64,000 bases of DNA from Bettongia penicillata ogilbyi (lineage: Eukaryota; Chordata; Mammalia; Diprotodontia; Potoroidae). The notes beneath the pieces are model-generated. The model was not told where the DNA came from. It searched no databases and worked only from the letters and a program-made list of their open reading frames with translations. The number at the start of each line of letters is the position of its first letter. Within the stretch, counting starts at the first letter, position 1. The position numbers and the translations under genes were made by a program. The stretch lies in NCBI GenBank assembly GCA_023548195.1, contig JAJHZJ010000311.1, positions 6,612,811 through 6,676,810 on the forward strand, read 5' to 3'. Below are positions 35,841-47,549 of the stretch, in pieces.

Positions 35841-36398
35841 GGCTGTCTTTAACTCTAACATTTCATTTATAATTTGCCCAATTATGGATTGTGGTAGAGG
35901 ATGGGTTTGTGTATTTTACGCTTATAAAAATATGAAAATTGTGGCTAGTGACATTTTTTACTAAATCTTTGAAGTCAATCATTCCCCCTACACCTCCAAA
36001 CCAAAAGAAAGGTGAAAGAAGTCTTTCCAAATCAGTTCGCAGCTCCAAACTGGTTCCTCTTCTAGAAATTGAGAATGTTCTTCACCTCTGATCAACTGAC
36101 ATGGTAAGGTAATTTACGTTCGTGTAGTCTAGACAGGGAGTAAAGTGCAAATAAGATAACCACAACTGGTCAATGTAAAGTACAAGCTGAAAATGAGACA
36201 CCCTTACTCAAGAACCATTGAAAAAGAATTTCAAATAAAGTTGTTAAAAACTGTTTCCTTTAAAAGTATTAAATTCTATCAATCTCTAAATTATGTTGAA
36301 ATTATTCAAAATCCACTAACTTTATTGGCAACAGAAAAACCAAATTTGTCCTAAACACCATTATGCCAAATACCCTTAAAACTCAAATTACAAATTAC

Positions 36399-36605
36399 CT
36401 TTCGAGTCTGCATTTTCTCTGTTCTTCTCCGAAAAGCAACATAGGGGTCATTGTTGGTGGAGCCATCTCTTTTTTCTTGTTTTATCTGAGGAATGAGGGA
36501 TGGCCCCCTGCAGTTTTTACGTTTCCTCACCCAGTAGTCATATACAGCCTTAATAAGGTAATCATCCTCATTTAGCAGCAGTTTTGCTTCTTGGAGTGTT
36601 ACAAG
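36399..36605 (-). CDS. EPC2: EPC2 internal exon A (about residues 154-222)
   Basis: This 207-base exon has 69 codons, phase 0 at both ends. On the minus strand the acceptor reads ..CATCTAG before CTTGTAACA and the donor is AAG|GTAATT. It encodes LVTLQEAKLLLNEDDYLIKA and continues through a very basic stretch (YWVRKRKNCRGPSL) to YVAFRRRTEKMQTRK. This is the end of the conserved Enhancer-of-polycomb N-terminal homology region, which in EPC proteins contacts the acetyltransferase module (family knowledge). It is essentially identical to recalled human EPC2. The preceding exon was searched for up to 64000 and not found, so the upstream intron exceeds 27 kb. Confidence 0.96.
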
Positions 36606-38654
36606 CTAGATGAAAAATATAAAATGCCATCAGTGACAAAATTTGAAAAGGAAAAAGAAAAATGCTAATAAGAGTAAACATGTATGTATACTTTTACTTA
36701 AACAGAATAGATAAAGTACCACCACCAACAATTAAAATGACACATTAAAACGCAAGAATGTAAATATTAGTTTTAACTTCATGATAGTTCGTTTCACACC
36801 ACCTAAGAGACTTTGTCAAAGGTTAAAACAAAACGTTGTGAACCCATTATTCTATTGCTAAACAAGCCAAGCTAAATATGGCAACAAAACTGCTAAACTT
36901 GTACTTTTTTTCTTTTTTTGGAAACTGAGGAAATAAAGATCAATCTAAGTACATATTACATGATTACTTGTAGTATTAGGTTTTTAAGTCTCCTATGTCA
37001 TTAACTGCTTTAATCAAAGTACAGTGGATTTTATAGTCACAAGCAAGGACCTGCAAGTGGCTCTGACAATTATTTCACATAGTATCTGCTTATCAATCAC
37101 CAGTACCCAGGTGGAGCTTTCTGATTTTTCTGTTTTCTTGAGGAAATTAGATATAGATTTCATGGGGTCAGATGTGAGTAGATCATAGGCTAAAATGAAT
37201 GAATATTCTTTTGAAAATTATTTATGGACAACTTTTAAGAAATTGTCTATACATACAAATCTCTTTATATACAGAATAGCTGAAAAATAAAGTATGAACC
37301 ACTATTCTTATAGTGTATAGGTAGTAACACTTTGGTATCACATAAAAAAAAAAACCAGGATACTAAATAGTTCGTTTTCTCATGTCTGCTTCCTAAATAT
37401 GTTAACTACAGTAATGAACATTAATAGAGGATAACAATGGCATAAATTGTATGTAATATCTTTATCATTCATACCTGACTTGGCAACATTCATTTTATGT
37501 AAATATTTATTAAGTATTAAATTTATTAAGTAAATATTAGTCTGACTTTCTGGGAAATCATAGCACACATAAACAAAATACGAAACCACACTGCCATGAT
37601 ATCACTTAGAAAAATATAGTAAATTTATATCGATTTCCATCCTTTCTTCCTGCTTTTGAATTCATCACCACTTTGCTGGCCTTTTCTCTAACTCACAGAT
37701 TTCCCAGGACAAGAAAAAGAAGCAGATGCATCAACTGAAAATACTTTACATGAATTCAAAGAGGAGAAGCAGAAAAGGGAATAGAAAGGGCAACCCACAA
37801 GATATTAATGTTAAAACTATCAGAGTTTGGACAATTAACTATAAAAATAAATATATTTTCTACTACTTTGATGGGCAAAATGTTTTATGTCTGACTAAAT
37901 GGGCTTCCCTCACATTCCAAAAAAGTACTTTCCAGTAACTACATGAACGAATATCAGTTTTTCTGGAAAATTCATGAGACTCAGAGCAATGATGCATTTC
38001 AATTGGTAGTTCTATATTTCTCTGGGGAGTATTTAAAGACCAAGTTGAGGGTAGGTTTTATATATTTGTTATTATATTTTGTACTCCTATAGCTATCTAT
38101 AAGAAATGGAGGTTTCTTTTTCCTTTAGAAATGAATTTTATACTATTTGGTAAAATATAAATCTAGTTGTCTCAGATTCCATGTACGTGTTCGCTCACAT
38201 GCATGTGCACGCACCCACACCCACTTACTTGGGAAGTGGCTTTAGGAACAAATAAAGAGGCTTATAATTTATGCCCATTTTGAACACAAAGGGTATACAC
38301 CAAACACCTAAATTCAAAATCTATTACATTTTAGTGATTTTGATTTATATAGAAACTCAATATGTAAATAACAATAATTTAAAAGGCAAATCTATGAATA
38401 TTCAAAGTATGATGAACATGCACTTCAAAATCCTGCTCTAATAGCTGAAGCTACTGAGGACTACTAGAAGGCACACATTAACAAGCAAATAAATATGGAG
38501 AAATAACTAAGAGACTCATTTAACTCTAAGACTTTAATTTTATATTTTTAACTACATATTTTAGAATATTTTTCAACAATTTGTAGACATGTTAGGTATT
38601 TAATACAGCAATAATAACAAAACTTAAGCTACAAGCAAATTGCAGATTGCATAA

Positions 38655-39140
38655 GTGTCATCCAGTCAATAAACAGTAATAAGTATCTTACCAGGAATTG
38701 TGCTAAGTGGTGGTGATGATACAAAGAAAGGCAAATTACAGTCTTTACCCTTGAGAAGCTCACAATCCAATGCAAGAGACAACATACAAAGAATGATGTA
38801 CCAAAAGATATATAGGATAAATAGAGAATAATTAACACAGGAAAGGGATGACAATTAAATGAGATGGGAAAAGCTTCCTGCAGAAAGTGAAATTTTAGCT
38901 GGCCCTTAAAGGAAGGCAGAGAAACAAGAAAGCAGAAATGAGGAAGGAAAGAATTACCAACTTGAGGACATTCACATAAAATGTTTGAAGTCAAAAAATG
39001 AAGTTTCTTGTGCGAGGGAATTGCAAGAAAAGCCAGCGTCTTTGCATCAGAGTATGCGGTGAATGAAGTATAAGGTATGAGAAGACTGGTAAGGTAGTAA
39101 CTATAAATGTAAATTGCTGGTGCCAATTTCATGAAAGAGT
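38655..39140 (-). repeat. L2 LINE 3' part (about 490 bp)
   Basis: Antisense L2 beginning 'gtcaataaacagtaataagtatcttaccaggaattgtgctaag', with 'gaagctcacaatccaatg', 'aaaagcttcctgcagaaagtgaaattttagctgg' and 'gaattgcaagaaaagccagcgtc'. A 167-codon open frame on the minus strand here is fortuitous. Confidence 0.8.
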
Positions 39141-39984
39141 TGAAACTGTAGCAGGATTATGTTTTTATTAAATTCCAAACAAAGCTAGCAGCTCTTATAT
39201 GTGACTAGAAATACCCTTATTCCTGAAATCATAAACAACTTTTGATAAACCTGGTCAAATTTTTCATAATTTTCATTAGTAAAACAAATTTCGTTAGTGG
39301 AATAGAGAGAGAATTGGAATGAAAGAAAAGAAAGAAAAACTATACTGACTTCACGTAATGTGGGTAACTGTATATCTGAAGCAAACAACAAAAACCTTAA
39401 TGCTGTCCCAAATTCAATGTGGTCTCCCACTTCTATTTAGAATGAGATTATAAACTTAGAACAAATCAAAATACAAATGAAACCATTATTCCATCTATCA
39501 TTATCCAACATGCTTCTTTTAAAATTTCAAGATCTGACTTTATCCTTAGACCCAAACAAAGAAAGCCCAAGAGCCTGTGACCAGTAGCTGTGGGAACATC
39601 AAGGCCCTCCATACCACTGGCCCAGCTTTAGACTTGAACCCTCAAGCCATCATCACTAAAGAGGGCAACCCCTGTGGAAAGGTAATTTAACATCCCCACA
39701 ACTATCACTACAATCCACCGATCAAATTCAAACAATGGGCAGGTCAGCCTAAGGAACAGTAGAACCACAACACTCACAGTACTAGTTTTTGGTTGAGCAT
39801 CATTGTCAGGGAGCAATGCATGTAGAGTGATAACCTGACTACAATCTCCCCACGTCAGAAATAATGAAAATCTAGAAAAATAAAATTCTCACAACCAAAG
39901 TGCTTAGAATTGTCAAATAGTTCAATGTCAACAAAAGATATGGTTTTGCCAACTAAAATGACACTAAAGATAAATTAGTATTTG

Positions 39985-40155
39985 CTATGCACCCTGAGGA
40001 TGCTGAGGACTGTAAGTACTGTCTCTCAATTAGTACAGGAGCTCTTTAGGGGCAAGTACGGTCTTGCTTTTCTATTTGTATCCCCAGGATTAAAAGCACA
40101 GTGTTTTGTACATGAAAAGCACTTAAATGCTTTTTCCATTCACTCATTTACTCTT
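39985..40155 (+). repeat. L2 3'-end fragment
   Basis: 'caggagctctttaggggcaagtacggtcttgcttttctatttgtatccccaggattaaaagcacagtgttttgtacatgaaaagcacttaaatgctttttcc'. Confidence 0.85.
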
Positions 40156-40274
40156 TCTGATAAATCTGAACTAATATGAGAAAATATTGTTGTATCATAA
40201 AGTCATCAGAAAGTAAGTTTGTATTTGCCTCTTTTTTCCTTAGATGTTATTTGTAATTTTCCGATAAAAACTGT

Positions 40275-40530
40275 TCCTTGTTGTTCAGTCCTGTCCAACT
40301 CTGTGATCTCATCTGGGGTTTTCTTGGTAAGGATAATGGAGAGGTTTGCCATTTCCTTCTCCAGTTCATTTTACAGATGAGAAAACTGAGGTAAATTTAA
40401 ACTGAGCTAACTTGCCCGCATCAAAACAGGTAATAAGTGCCTACGGCCACGTTTGAACTCAGGACGATGGATCTTCCTGACTCCAGACCTGGAACTCCAT
40501 CTATTGTGCCACTTAACTGACCCCCAAAAA
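40275..40530 (-). mobile_element. MAR1-like marsupial SINE
   Basis: Antisense: 'gttcagtcctgtccaactctgtg', 'ggtttgccatttccttctccagttcattttacagatgagaaaactgagg', 'gaactcaggacgatggatcttcctgactcc', 'ccatctattgtgccactta'. Confidence 0.88.
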
Positions 40531-40549
40531 CTATAAGCTACAGGTAACT

Positions 40550-40800
40550 GTAGTTCAGTCTTTTTTTGGTTATGTCCAACTCTTTGTGCCTCACTGAGGT
40601 TTTCTTAGCAAAGTTACTAGAGTGGTTTGCCATCTTCTTCTCCACCTAATTTTACAGATAATGAACCAAGGCAAACAGGGTTAAGTGATTTACCCAGTGT
40701 CACACCTGCTAGTAAGTAAGTATCTGGGGATGGATTTGAATTCAGGTCTTCCTGACTTGAGGCCTGCTGATCTATTCATTGTGCCACCAAGTTGGTCCAA
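40550..40800 (-). mobile_element. MAR1-like marsupial SINE (second tandem copy)
   Basis: Same orientation and family as the previous copy, 20 bp away: 'ttatgtccaactctttgtgcctcactgaggttttcttagcaaagttactagagtggtttgccatc', 'gatttgaattcaggtcttcctgacttgagg', 'atctattcattgtgccacc'. Confidence 0.88.
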
Positions 40801-40929
40801 TAAAATTACAAATAACCAAGAACTGAAAATTCTACTAGATTAAGTCAAATAAAAGGAGTACACTTCATTACAATTCTATATTCTTTGCTCTCATTTGTTT
40901 TTACTAGCTTGTTTGTCTACTAGCTACTT

Positions 40930-41240
40930 CCCTACTACCAACAAATATGCCCATGTCTCCCCATTCTAAAAAAACCCTCATTTGATCCTTCTATCCGTGC
41001 TATTATCCTATATCTTGTCTGCCTTTTGTACCTAAACTCCTTGAGAAGGCCATCTACTACTACAGGTGGCTCCACTTACTCTCTTCTTAACTCCCTACAA
41101 TCTAGTTTCTGAAATCATCACTCAACCAAAACGGCTCCCCCCAAATGTTCTCCTATTTATCCTGTATACTGTTTGTTCGATGCTTAATGATCTGACTGAT
41201 TAAACCTTTTAGTTTACATCTTAATGTAATCATTGGTAAC
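40930..41240 (+). repeat. L2 LINE internal fragment
   Basis: 'cctaaactccttgagaaggccatctac', 'ggctccacttactctcttcttaactccctacaatctagtttctgaaatcatcactcaacc' follow L2 in sense orientation. Confidence 0.65.
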
Positions 41241-41244
41241 ACTG

Positions 41245-41365
41245 TCACTCAATAAACGTTTATTATGTGCTTACTATATGCTAGACACTGTGCTAACCAT
41301 TGGAGAAACAAAGAAAAATGCAAAGACAGTCCCTGTTCTTAAGGAGTTCACAGTCTAATTAATGA
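41245..41365 (-). repeat. L2 3'-end fragment
   Basis: 'cactcaataaacgtttattatgtgcttactatatgctagacactgtgctaaccattgg', then 'ccctgttcttaaggagttcacagtctaatt'. Confidence 0.85.
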
Positions 41366-41674
41366 TCAAGAGCTGGCATGAATTGAAAAAGAGGTGGGTC
41401 AATTATGTACTGTTATGTAATAGAATAAGAAATAGCAACTAGCTCAAATGCTATAGCCATGACCAGAATATTTAAAGAACCGGAGGAAGGCCTCCAACAT
41501 AGTCCATATGTACAAGATTTTTGGATGGGGAATTCCTCAGGATAAGATAAGGATGTCTGTGATCTATCTATGTTTGATGGAAAAGAAACCAAAGAAAGAC
41601 CAAAATTATGTAAATCTTAAGGTTAAGTAGGAAGCTGAATAGGTAACACAAGTTTGGAATAAACACATCTTAAG

Positions 41675-41872
41675 CAAAGATTCTTAACCTTTTTTGTATC
41701 ATGAAAGCCCTTTAGCAGTCTGGTGAAGCTTATGGATCCCCTTCTCAAAATAATGCTTCTAGAAGCATAAAACAAAATACAAAGGAAGTCAATTATATAG
41801 AAATATAGTTAGCAAACTTAAAAAAAAATTCATTGACGCCAGGGGAAGAACCGCTGCTCTACAATAAGACTA
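41675..41872 (+). mobile_element. hAT-type non-autonomous DNA transposon
   Basis: 'gattcttaaccttttttgtatcatgaaagccctttagcagtctggtgaagcttatggatccccttctcaaaataatg' through 'ttcattgacgccaggggaagaaccgctg'. Imperfect terminal inverted repeats (TTCTTAACC against GGAAGAACC). Same family as 7688-8110. Confidence 0.65.
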
Positions 41873-41999
41873 CAAGGACTTAAGTCTGGTCATTCTCATT
41901 ACCTATAATAGGTCCTTTTAATTCCCTGTTCCTCAATTTCTTTATTTATAAAGTGAGTTTTATTTGTAAAATGAGTATTAAGACATCTTGTATAATGTC

Positions 42000-42660
42000 A
42001 CTTCTCTATTAGATTATTCCAACAGCTTCCTAACAGATCTCTCTCCCTCAAGCTTCTCACCACTCTAATCCATCCTACTACTGCTGAAGTAATTTTCCTT
42101 AAGAAAAGATGCGATTATGTTAGACTCAAGCAACTCCAGTGATTTTTTATTACCTCTAGAATAAATTATCAAATTTCTCTATTTATATTTTAAACCATTC
42201 ATATAATCTGCAGCCAACCTATCTTTCTATCACTGGATGTTAATTTCTTCTTCCATACTCTGCATTCTAGATAAACTGGCCTTCTCTGGTCCTCACACAC
42301 AAGCCTCCATCTCCTCCATCCCCATTACAGAAATGCAGTCCTCCTTACCTTCCATCTTTTAAAGAGGTGGTTCAAACAACATCTTCTGCATGAAACCTTT
42401 GATGATCTCTCCAACTGCTAGTTCCTTCCCTTTCAAACTACCTTGTATAACTTTCCCCGGTTCCTGATGCCATGGTCCTCTTGGAGAACGAAGGACAAAC
42501 AACAACAACAACAACCTTGTATAACTACTTTCCATGTATTCATTATCTCTCATTAGAATGTAAGCTTCTTGTAAGCAGGGGTTCAACTCTGTTATCATAC
42601 GTATCCCCAGCACGTAAGCACACTGGCACATCGTGGAAACCTGTGAAATGCTTGTTGTTG
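42000..42660 (+). repeat. L2 LINE 3' part, split by a short SINE insertion
   Basis: 'cttctcaccactctaatccatcctactactgctgaagtaattttcc', 'gaaacctttgatgatctctcc', then after the insert 'tctctcattagaatgtaagcttcttgtaagcagggg' and 'tatccccagcacgtaagcacactggcacatcg'. The 61-bp insert at 42453-42513 is separated out below. Confidence 0.85.
42453..42513 (+). mobile_element. 61-bp 5'-truncated SINE tail with 13-bp target-site duplication
   Basis: Contains CTGATGCCATGGTCCTCTTG, 'gagaacgaaggacaaac' and an (AAC)n tail, the 3' end of the MAR1-type SINE seen at 48225-48262. It is flanked by perfect ACCTTGTATAACT at 42440-42452 and 42514-42526, and interrupts an L2. Confidence 0.92.
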
Positions 42661-43185
42661 TTGACCACAGGGTGATGTCCTGACTGGCTCACAAACTGGA
42701 TTTAAGTGAGGCAGAGCTGCACCAAGTCATCAACCTCACTCTCTCTCCCACAGTCACTGAAGTCCAGTGGCAAGACAAAAGTCAAGACAACTGCTCATGG
42801 CCAGGGATGCAGCGGATGACCTTGGCATCTGTGATGTCTGACCAAGCTGAGTGCTCCGCAATGCCTGCCAACTCACCTTTATGACCATCACAACAAACTA
42901 TTCTCACCCGTTCTACTGGAGGAGGTCTTCACATGCTGGGGGTAGACATCTCCCTAACTCACCAATGAGTCTGAGGCTTGTTGGTTACCCTCAGCCTGGT
43001 TTAGCCCATCTGCTGAAATGATTTTACTAGTACGGCCACTGCACAGGCTACAGTTTCTTGGAGCCACAGGTGAAAGTTGGGTGAGAGATGGACCCCAAAG
43101 GCAGATGAGCAGCCCTGAAAAGGGTTCAGCAAGTCCTCACTCCTGAGGCGCTAGTCTTAATGGTTAATGGATATGCAGCATTAAA
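42660..43185 (+). repeat. Marsupial SINE-associated repeat, about 520 bp
   Basis: GC-richer block 'ggtgatgtcctgactggctc..caagtcatcaacctcactctctctcc..aactgctcatggccagggatgcag..gaggtcttcacatgctgggggtagacatctccc..ggttcagcaagtcctcactcctgagg'. I recall such blocks as dispersed in marsupial genomes but cannot name the family. No open frame. Confidence 0.55.
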
Positions 43186-43464
43186 TAAGATTCAATGTTT
43201 TGCCAATGATACACAATACTCCATAATATTTTAGTTTAATGTGCTCAAGATAAAATCTATATGGTAAGGAAAAGTGAGGTATCAAAGCATTTGCTACTCA
43301 AAGATAAAATTCCCTCTTTTAGGAAGCTCACCAGCAATTTTTATACTTGTTTTTCAAGTTTTACGCCTCATCTCACAGAAATGAATCATAAAAGATCAAA
43401 AATATGAACACGCAGACTTAGTACAAACTCTATATTTTATAAGAAATAAAGGAGCCTTTCCCTC

Positions 43465-43760
43465 CAGTTAACTTCTATGTATTCTGCATTTATCTTTCAT
43501 CTACATGCGGCCTCCCTCATTAAAATATTAGCTTCCTGAGGGCAGCAGGCTGGTTTTTTTCCTTTGTTTTGTATAAAACTCTTCCTCACTTAAATCCGAT
43601 TCCTTCACAAGTCAAGACATCACCCCATGATGTCACTGGTCCTCTTTGAAAATGAAGAACGAACAATAAACAAGCAACAAAGCTCTTAGCACAAAGCCTT
43701 AGCACAGTTCATGGAACATACTAAGAGTTTAATAAATGCTTATTGACTGATTAAAATGCA
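43465..43760 (+). repeat. L2 3' end split by a SINE tail
   Basis: 'aatattagcttcctgagggcagcaggctgg..gtataaaactctt' continues after the insert at 'agctcttagcacaaagccttagcacagttc..aataaatgcttattgactgatt'. The insert is 43583-43678. Confidence 0.8.
43583..43678 (+). mobile_element. 5'-truncated SINE tail inserted in L2
   Basis: 'aagtcaagacatcaccccatgatgtcactggtcctctttgaaaatgaagaacgaacaataaac' is the tail of a marsupial SINE. The flanking (A)CTCTT occurs on both sides as an eroded duplication; boundaries uncertain by a few bases. Confidence 0.7.
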
Positions 43761-43769
43761 AGTTATTAA

Positions 43770-44940
43770 CAAACATTTAATGCTACAAATCACAAATAAT
43801 AAAAGAAATGCAAATTAATGCAACTTATGTTACACCTAATACTATCAGGTCAGCAACGATGACAAAAGAGAGAAACAGCAATTGGAAGAGGGGCTATGGA
43901 ACAATACAAAAGACTAATGTGGAGCTTTTAGTTTGTTCAACCATTCTGGAAAACAATTTGGAATTTTACTGAAAAAAGACAGAACTTTTTTAAGTAAAAG
44001 GATACTACTACAAGACATGTAGGCCATTCCTCAATTTATACTTAGCGGTCAAAGGATATAAACAAATAGTTCTCAAAAAGATAAACTGCAAACTAAACAA
44101 CTATATGAAACAATATTCCAAATCACTAACAATAAGAGAAATAAAAACAAAACACAAACCCTGAAGTTTCCCCTCACATCCAGCAAATTGGCAGCAATGT
44201 CAAAAAAAATGATGATATTGGAAGGGCTGGGGAAGGACAGGCACATTAAGACATGATGGGTAGAATTGTGGATTAGTACAACCATTCTCAAAAGCAATTT
44301 GTCTATACATACCCTTTGATCAAGAGACTATACTTCTAAACTTTTACTCCAGAGGTCAATGACAAAAAGAAAGGCCACATATGCAACCAAATACTTATAG
44401 CAGCACTTTTTATGATAACAAAGAATTAGAAACAAGGAAGAGTGTGATCTCCAACTGGAGAATGACTAAACTAATTCAGGTATGTAATGATCTATCATTC
44501 AGTTATTCAATCATGTCCAACTCTAAGTAATCTCATGGGCTTTTGTTTATGGAGTTGGTTTGGGGATTTTGTTTGTTTTTAGGCAAAGACACTGGAGTGA
44601 TTTGCCATTTCCTTCTCCACTGTGTTCCCATTTTACAGATGAGAAACTGAGGCAAATAGGGGTCAAATGACTTGCCAAGGGTCACACAGCTAATAACTTC
44701 TGAGGCTGGATAGGTACTCACCACATTTTCCTATCTCCAGGTCCAGTGCGCTATAAACTGCACCATTTAGCTACCTCAGTGGTCTACTACTATGCTATGA
44801 AAAAATGAAGAAAAGAATACTGAAAAGCAGAGAAAGCCATATGAACTTATGCAAATTAAAGCAGAACTAGAAAAAACAATTTGCTTTACTTCATCATTAT
44901 AAATAGAAAAAACAAAACAAATGAATGCTTCAAAACTGTA
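43770..44940 (+). mobile_element. L1 ORF2 end and 3' UTR fragments, split by a SINE
   Basis: 43800-43980 ('gaaatgcaaattaatgcaac..aaccattctggaaaacaatttgg') and 44040-44480 ('cctcaatttatacttagcggtcaaaggatat..ccaactggagaatgac') are two L1 3' pieces in series. A SINE follows at 44488-44778, and L1-like sequence resumes at 44785 ('ctactactatgctatgaaaaaatg'). Frames are broken. Confidence 0.75.
44488..44778 (-). mobile_element. MAR1-like marsupial SINE
   Basis: Antisense: 'gttattcaatcatgtccaactctaag', 'gatttgccatttccttctccactgtgttcccattttacagatgagaaactgaggc', 'gggtcacacagctaataacttctgagg', 'caccatttagctacctc'. Confidence 0.9.
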
Positions 44941-45239
44941 AGGACTACCTTGAACCCAAAGAAGAGATAAAAAACCATCTTTCACTTCTTTGCAGTGGTG
45001 AGGCAACATAGGCCACTTTTCTGAAATGACTTGCAGATTTTTCAAGTCTCTCAAGTTTTGAACCCCCAACTGAATCTAACAGTAGTGCTGAATATGAATG
45101 AAAAATGTTTATAGAACTCTTTTAATTTTTAATTTAATATGCCTATCTTTCTAGTCATAATAGCTATGGTTAAATAAAACTCATCTCTTCTATCATTCCT
45201 AAATTATTTCCCACTATACATAAATGCAAATTATGATCT

Positions 45240-45440
45240 CTAGCTTTATATTTATGCATATGTTTTCTTGTCCTATATTTCTTGTCCTATATACTTGTCC
45301 TATATTTCTGCATATCTAAATATTACTATGTGCTAAGTACTGAGGGTATGAAGACAAAAGCAAAACGGATTTTGTCCTCAGGGAACTTAAAGTCTAATAA
45401 AGAAGGAGACAAGTATAAAAACAGATACAAGTTAAACACA
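45240..45440 (-). repeat. L2 3'-end fragment with a small TTGTCCTATAT repeat
   Basis: 'ttactatgtgctaagtactgagggtatgaagacaaaagc..tcctcagggaacttaaagtctaataaag' is an antisense L2 terminus. Just before it CTTGTCCTATAT occurs three times in 45268-45306. Confidence 0.75.
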
Positions 45441-45619
45441 CAAAAAATAGACCCAAGGTCACATATGCAGGAGGAACACTAGCAGATGGGGACCAGGAGA
45501 AGCTTCAAGAAGGATGTGATGGTTAATACAGAATGTGATGTGATGATTAATACAGAATGTAAAGAAATAAGATAAAAATAAGATAAAAGATAAGAAAAAA
45601 GAGCAATGAGTGTGTCACA

Positions 45620-45795
45620 GAGGTAAATTTAGGCTTCATGTAAACAAAAACTTGCTAACAGAGCTTTTCAAAAGTGGAATGGGTTACATTGGATGTGGTA
45701 AATTATACTGAAGGCTAAAGAATTCTTTTCTAGTATAAATTAGACTAGATAGCCACTGGGAGATCCCATCTAACTCTTAAATTCTGTGATTAATC
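45620..45795 (+). repeat. L3/CR1 3'-end fragment
   Basis: 'cttttcaaaagtggaatgggttac..tctagtataaattagactagatagccactgggagatcccatctaactcttaaattctgtgatt' matches the L3/CR1 3' end. Confidence 0.7.
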
Positions 45796-46774
45796 TGCAA
45801 AGGGTTTTTCCATATTTCTAGAGCCTGATCAAGCCCTCGGAGGTGTTAATACCTAACAGTGAGGCACAGTCACTATTTAGGTTCCTCTCCCTATCAATGT
45901 GGGAAATCCCTTCTAATGAATTCCAACAACTAACTGTGAAAATGAAAAATTGATTCTCAGAGAACAAGAACACAAAGGAAAAAAATCTGTCCTAGGCTAC
46001 AGATACATCATACCAGGGTGCTTAGTACTTTGTCTTATCATATAAGATAAAACTTTTTCTGCAATGATATGAACAACTATGGCTAGTTTCACATCTATTA
46101 CCTGTGAATGGTGTGGTAATATGCAGTCTTAAATATAGAAGTGCTGAGAAATGAAATATTTGATGAGTATTTCATGAAATTGTCATGGTTATGCTGAACT
46201 GCTGGATAAAATAAATAACTTTCTATGTCTAGCTGTTTCAGGAAAAAAAACACAGCTAATAACTCATTAAAGGATACAAAGGTGTTTTTTTTCTAAAGAC
46301 AAGCTTATGAAGCTTTATCTGCCTCTGATTTTTGTTGTGATAGTAAAAAATTCATTCCACATGGCGCCTGATGTGATGAAATACACAAGCACAGCTCTAA
46401 AATCACTGTATTAAAATGGAAACACATCAACACTGTCGATAATTTTGAACATCTTAAAACAGAGAAGTGCTGTCCAAGATCTGACAGTCTATGTGTTGTC
46501 TGCAGGTAAACAAGAAACTAAAAGGCAAGTACATATAGGTAATTGGCATGGTTCTGGTTTCATTCTTCTGGTAATGACTCACACAGCCATAGTTTAAAAG
46601 CATCAAAGCTTCACTGGTTATCTTGTTATGAGGCCCTCAATACTATCAGAAATTTTTTTTTCAGAAACTGAATGAACATAGTTGCTATGATTATCTAATT
46701 ATCATTAGAGAACAGCTTCCCAGAAATCCTTACTCAGACTACTTGATAACTATGACTTTTTTTTCCCATTATGT

Positions 46775-47095
46775 GTGTGTGTGTTTGTCCTTCATTGCCA
46801 AAGAAGACCATGCCATCAGAGAAATAATGACATGACTTGCACTTGACTTTGAGATGGGGGAAGGCTGTGCAGGTCACCAACCTCATTTCTTCTCCAGAGC
46901 CATATGAATCCAGTGACCAGATATTCATCAGGATGACTGGAGATGACCCAGCATGAGGTAACTGGGGTTAAATGACTTGCCCAAGGCCACACAGCTAGTG
47001 AGTATCAAGTGTCTGAGGTGAAATTTGAACTCAGGTCCTCCTGACTCCTGCACTGGTGCAGTCTATCCACTGCACCACCTAGCTGAACATGAATG
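46775..47095 (-). mobile_element. MAR1-like marsupial SINE, full length
   Basis: Antisense, from 'gtccttcattgccaaagaagaccatgccatcag' to 'tctatccactgcaccacctagctg', about 320 bp. It is the mirror image of the copy at 47955-48262. Confidence 0.93.
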
Positions 47096-47549
47096 TATAT
47101 ATGTGTGTGATTGTGCACACGCACAAGAACACAAGAGTTATCCATTGCCTGATTATAAGCAGGCCTGGGGTAAATTAGGTATTACAAAACTAAGTGTTAG
47201 ACAAGATGCCATGGGGAAGAGACTAATATATAAATTGGTAATGGTAATTGCCTCTTTCTCAGTTTCCATGTAAGTGTGAGAGGATCTATTCTTATTGATC
47301 ATCTCACCAGGAAGAATCCTGAAATAGGAGCAGAATGTGTTGAATGTGTTACAGAGACAAGAACTAACAAAGCTGCTAATTTTTGACAGCAGGATGCCAA
47401 TATGCTACTGATAAGCAAGTCCAGTGACTCAGAACTAGACTGCTCTCACAACAAAAAAAAAAACCCAAAAACTATCAATGAGATTTACCAATTTACTGCC
47501 TGGTCCAGCAACTGCTTCATCATTAAAGAACAGAACATACAACTGCGGC

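Larger units (their letters stand above)
33997..36398 (-). other. EPC2 intron between exons A and B (2,402 bp)
   Basis: It contains an antisense L2 fragment (34250-34895) and an antisense MIR (35597-35840). The rest is unassigned AT-rich sequence. Confidence 0.8.

Noticed and set aside
1486..36605. Assignment of the gene to EPC1 instead of EPC2
   Set aside because: The Q-rich exon, the DRISTEHDPVLKQ exon and the VINKSDIKQYDFHSSDED exon all match EPC2 wording, not EPC1.
38629..39132. A 167-codon minus-strand open frame
   Set aside because: It overlies an antisense L2 3' end, has no recognisable domain and is hydrophobic low-quality sequence; a chance frame.
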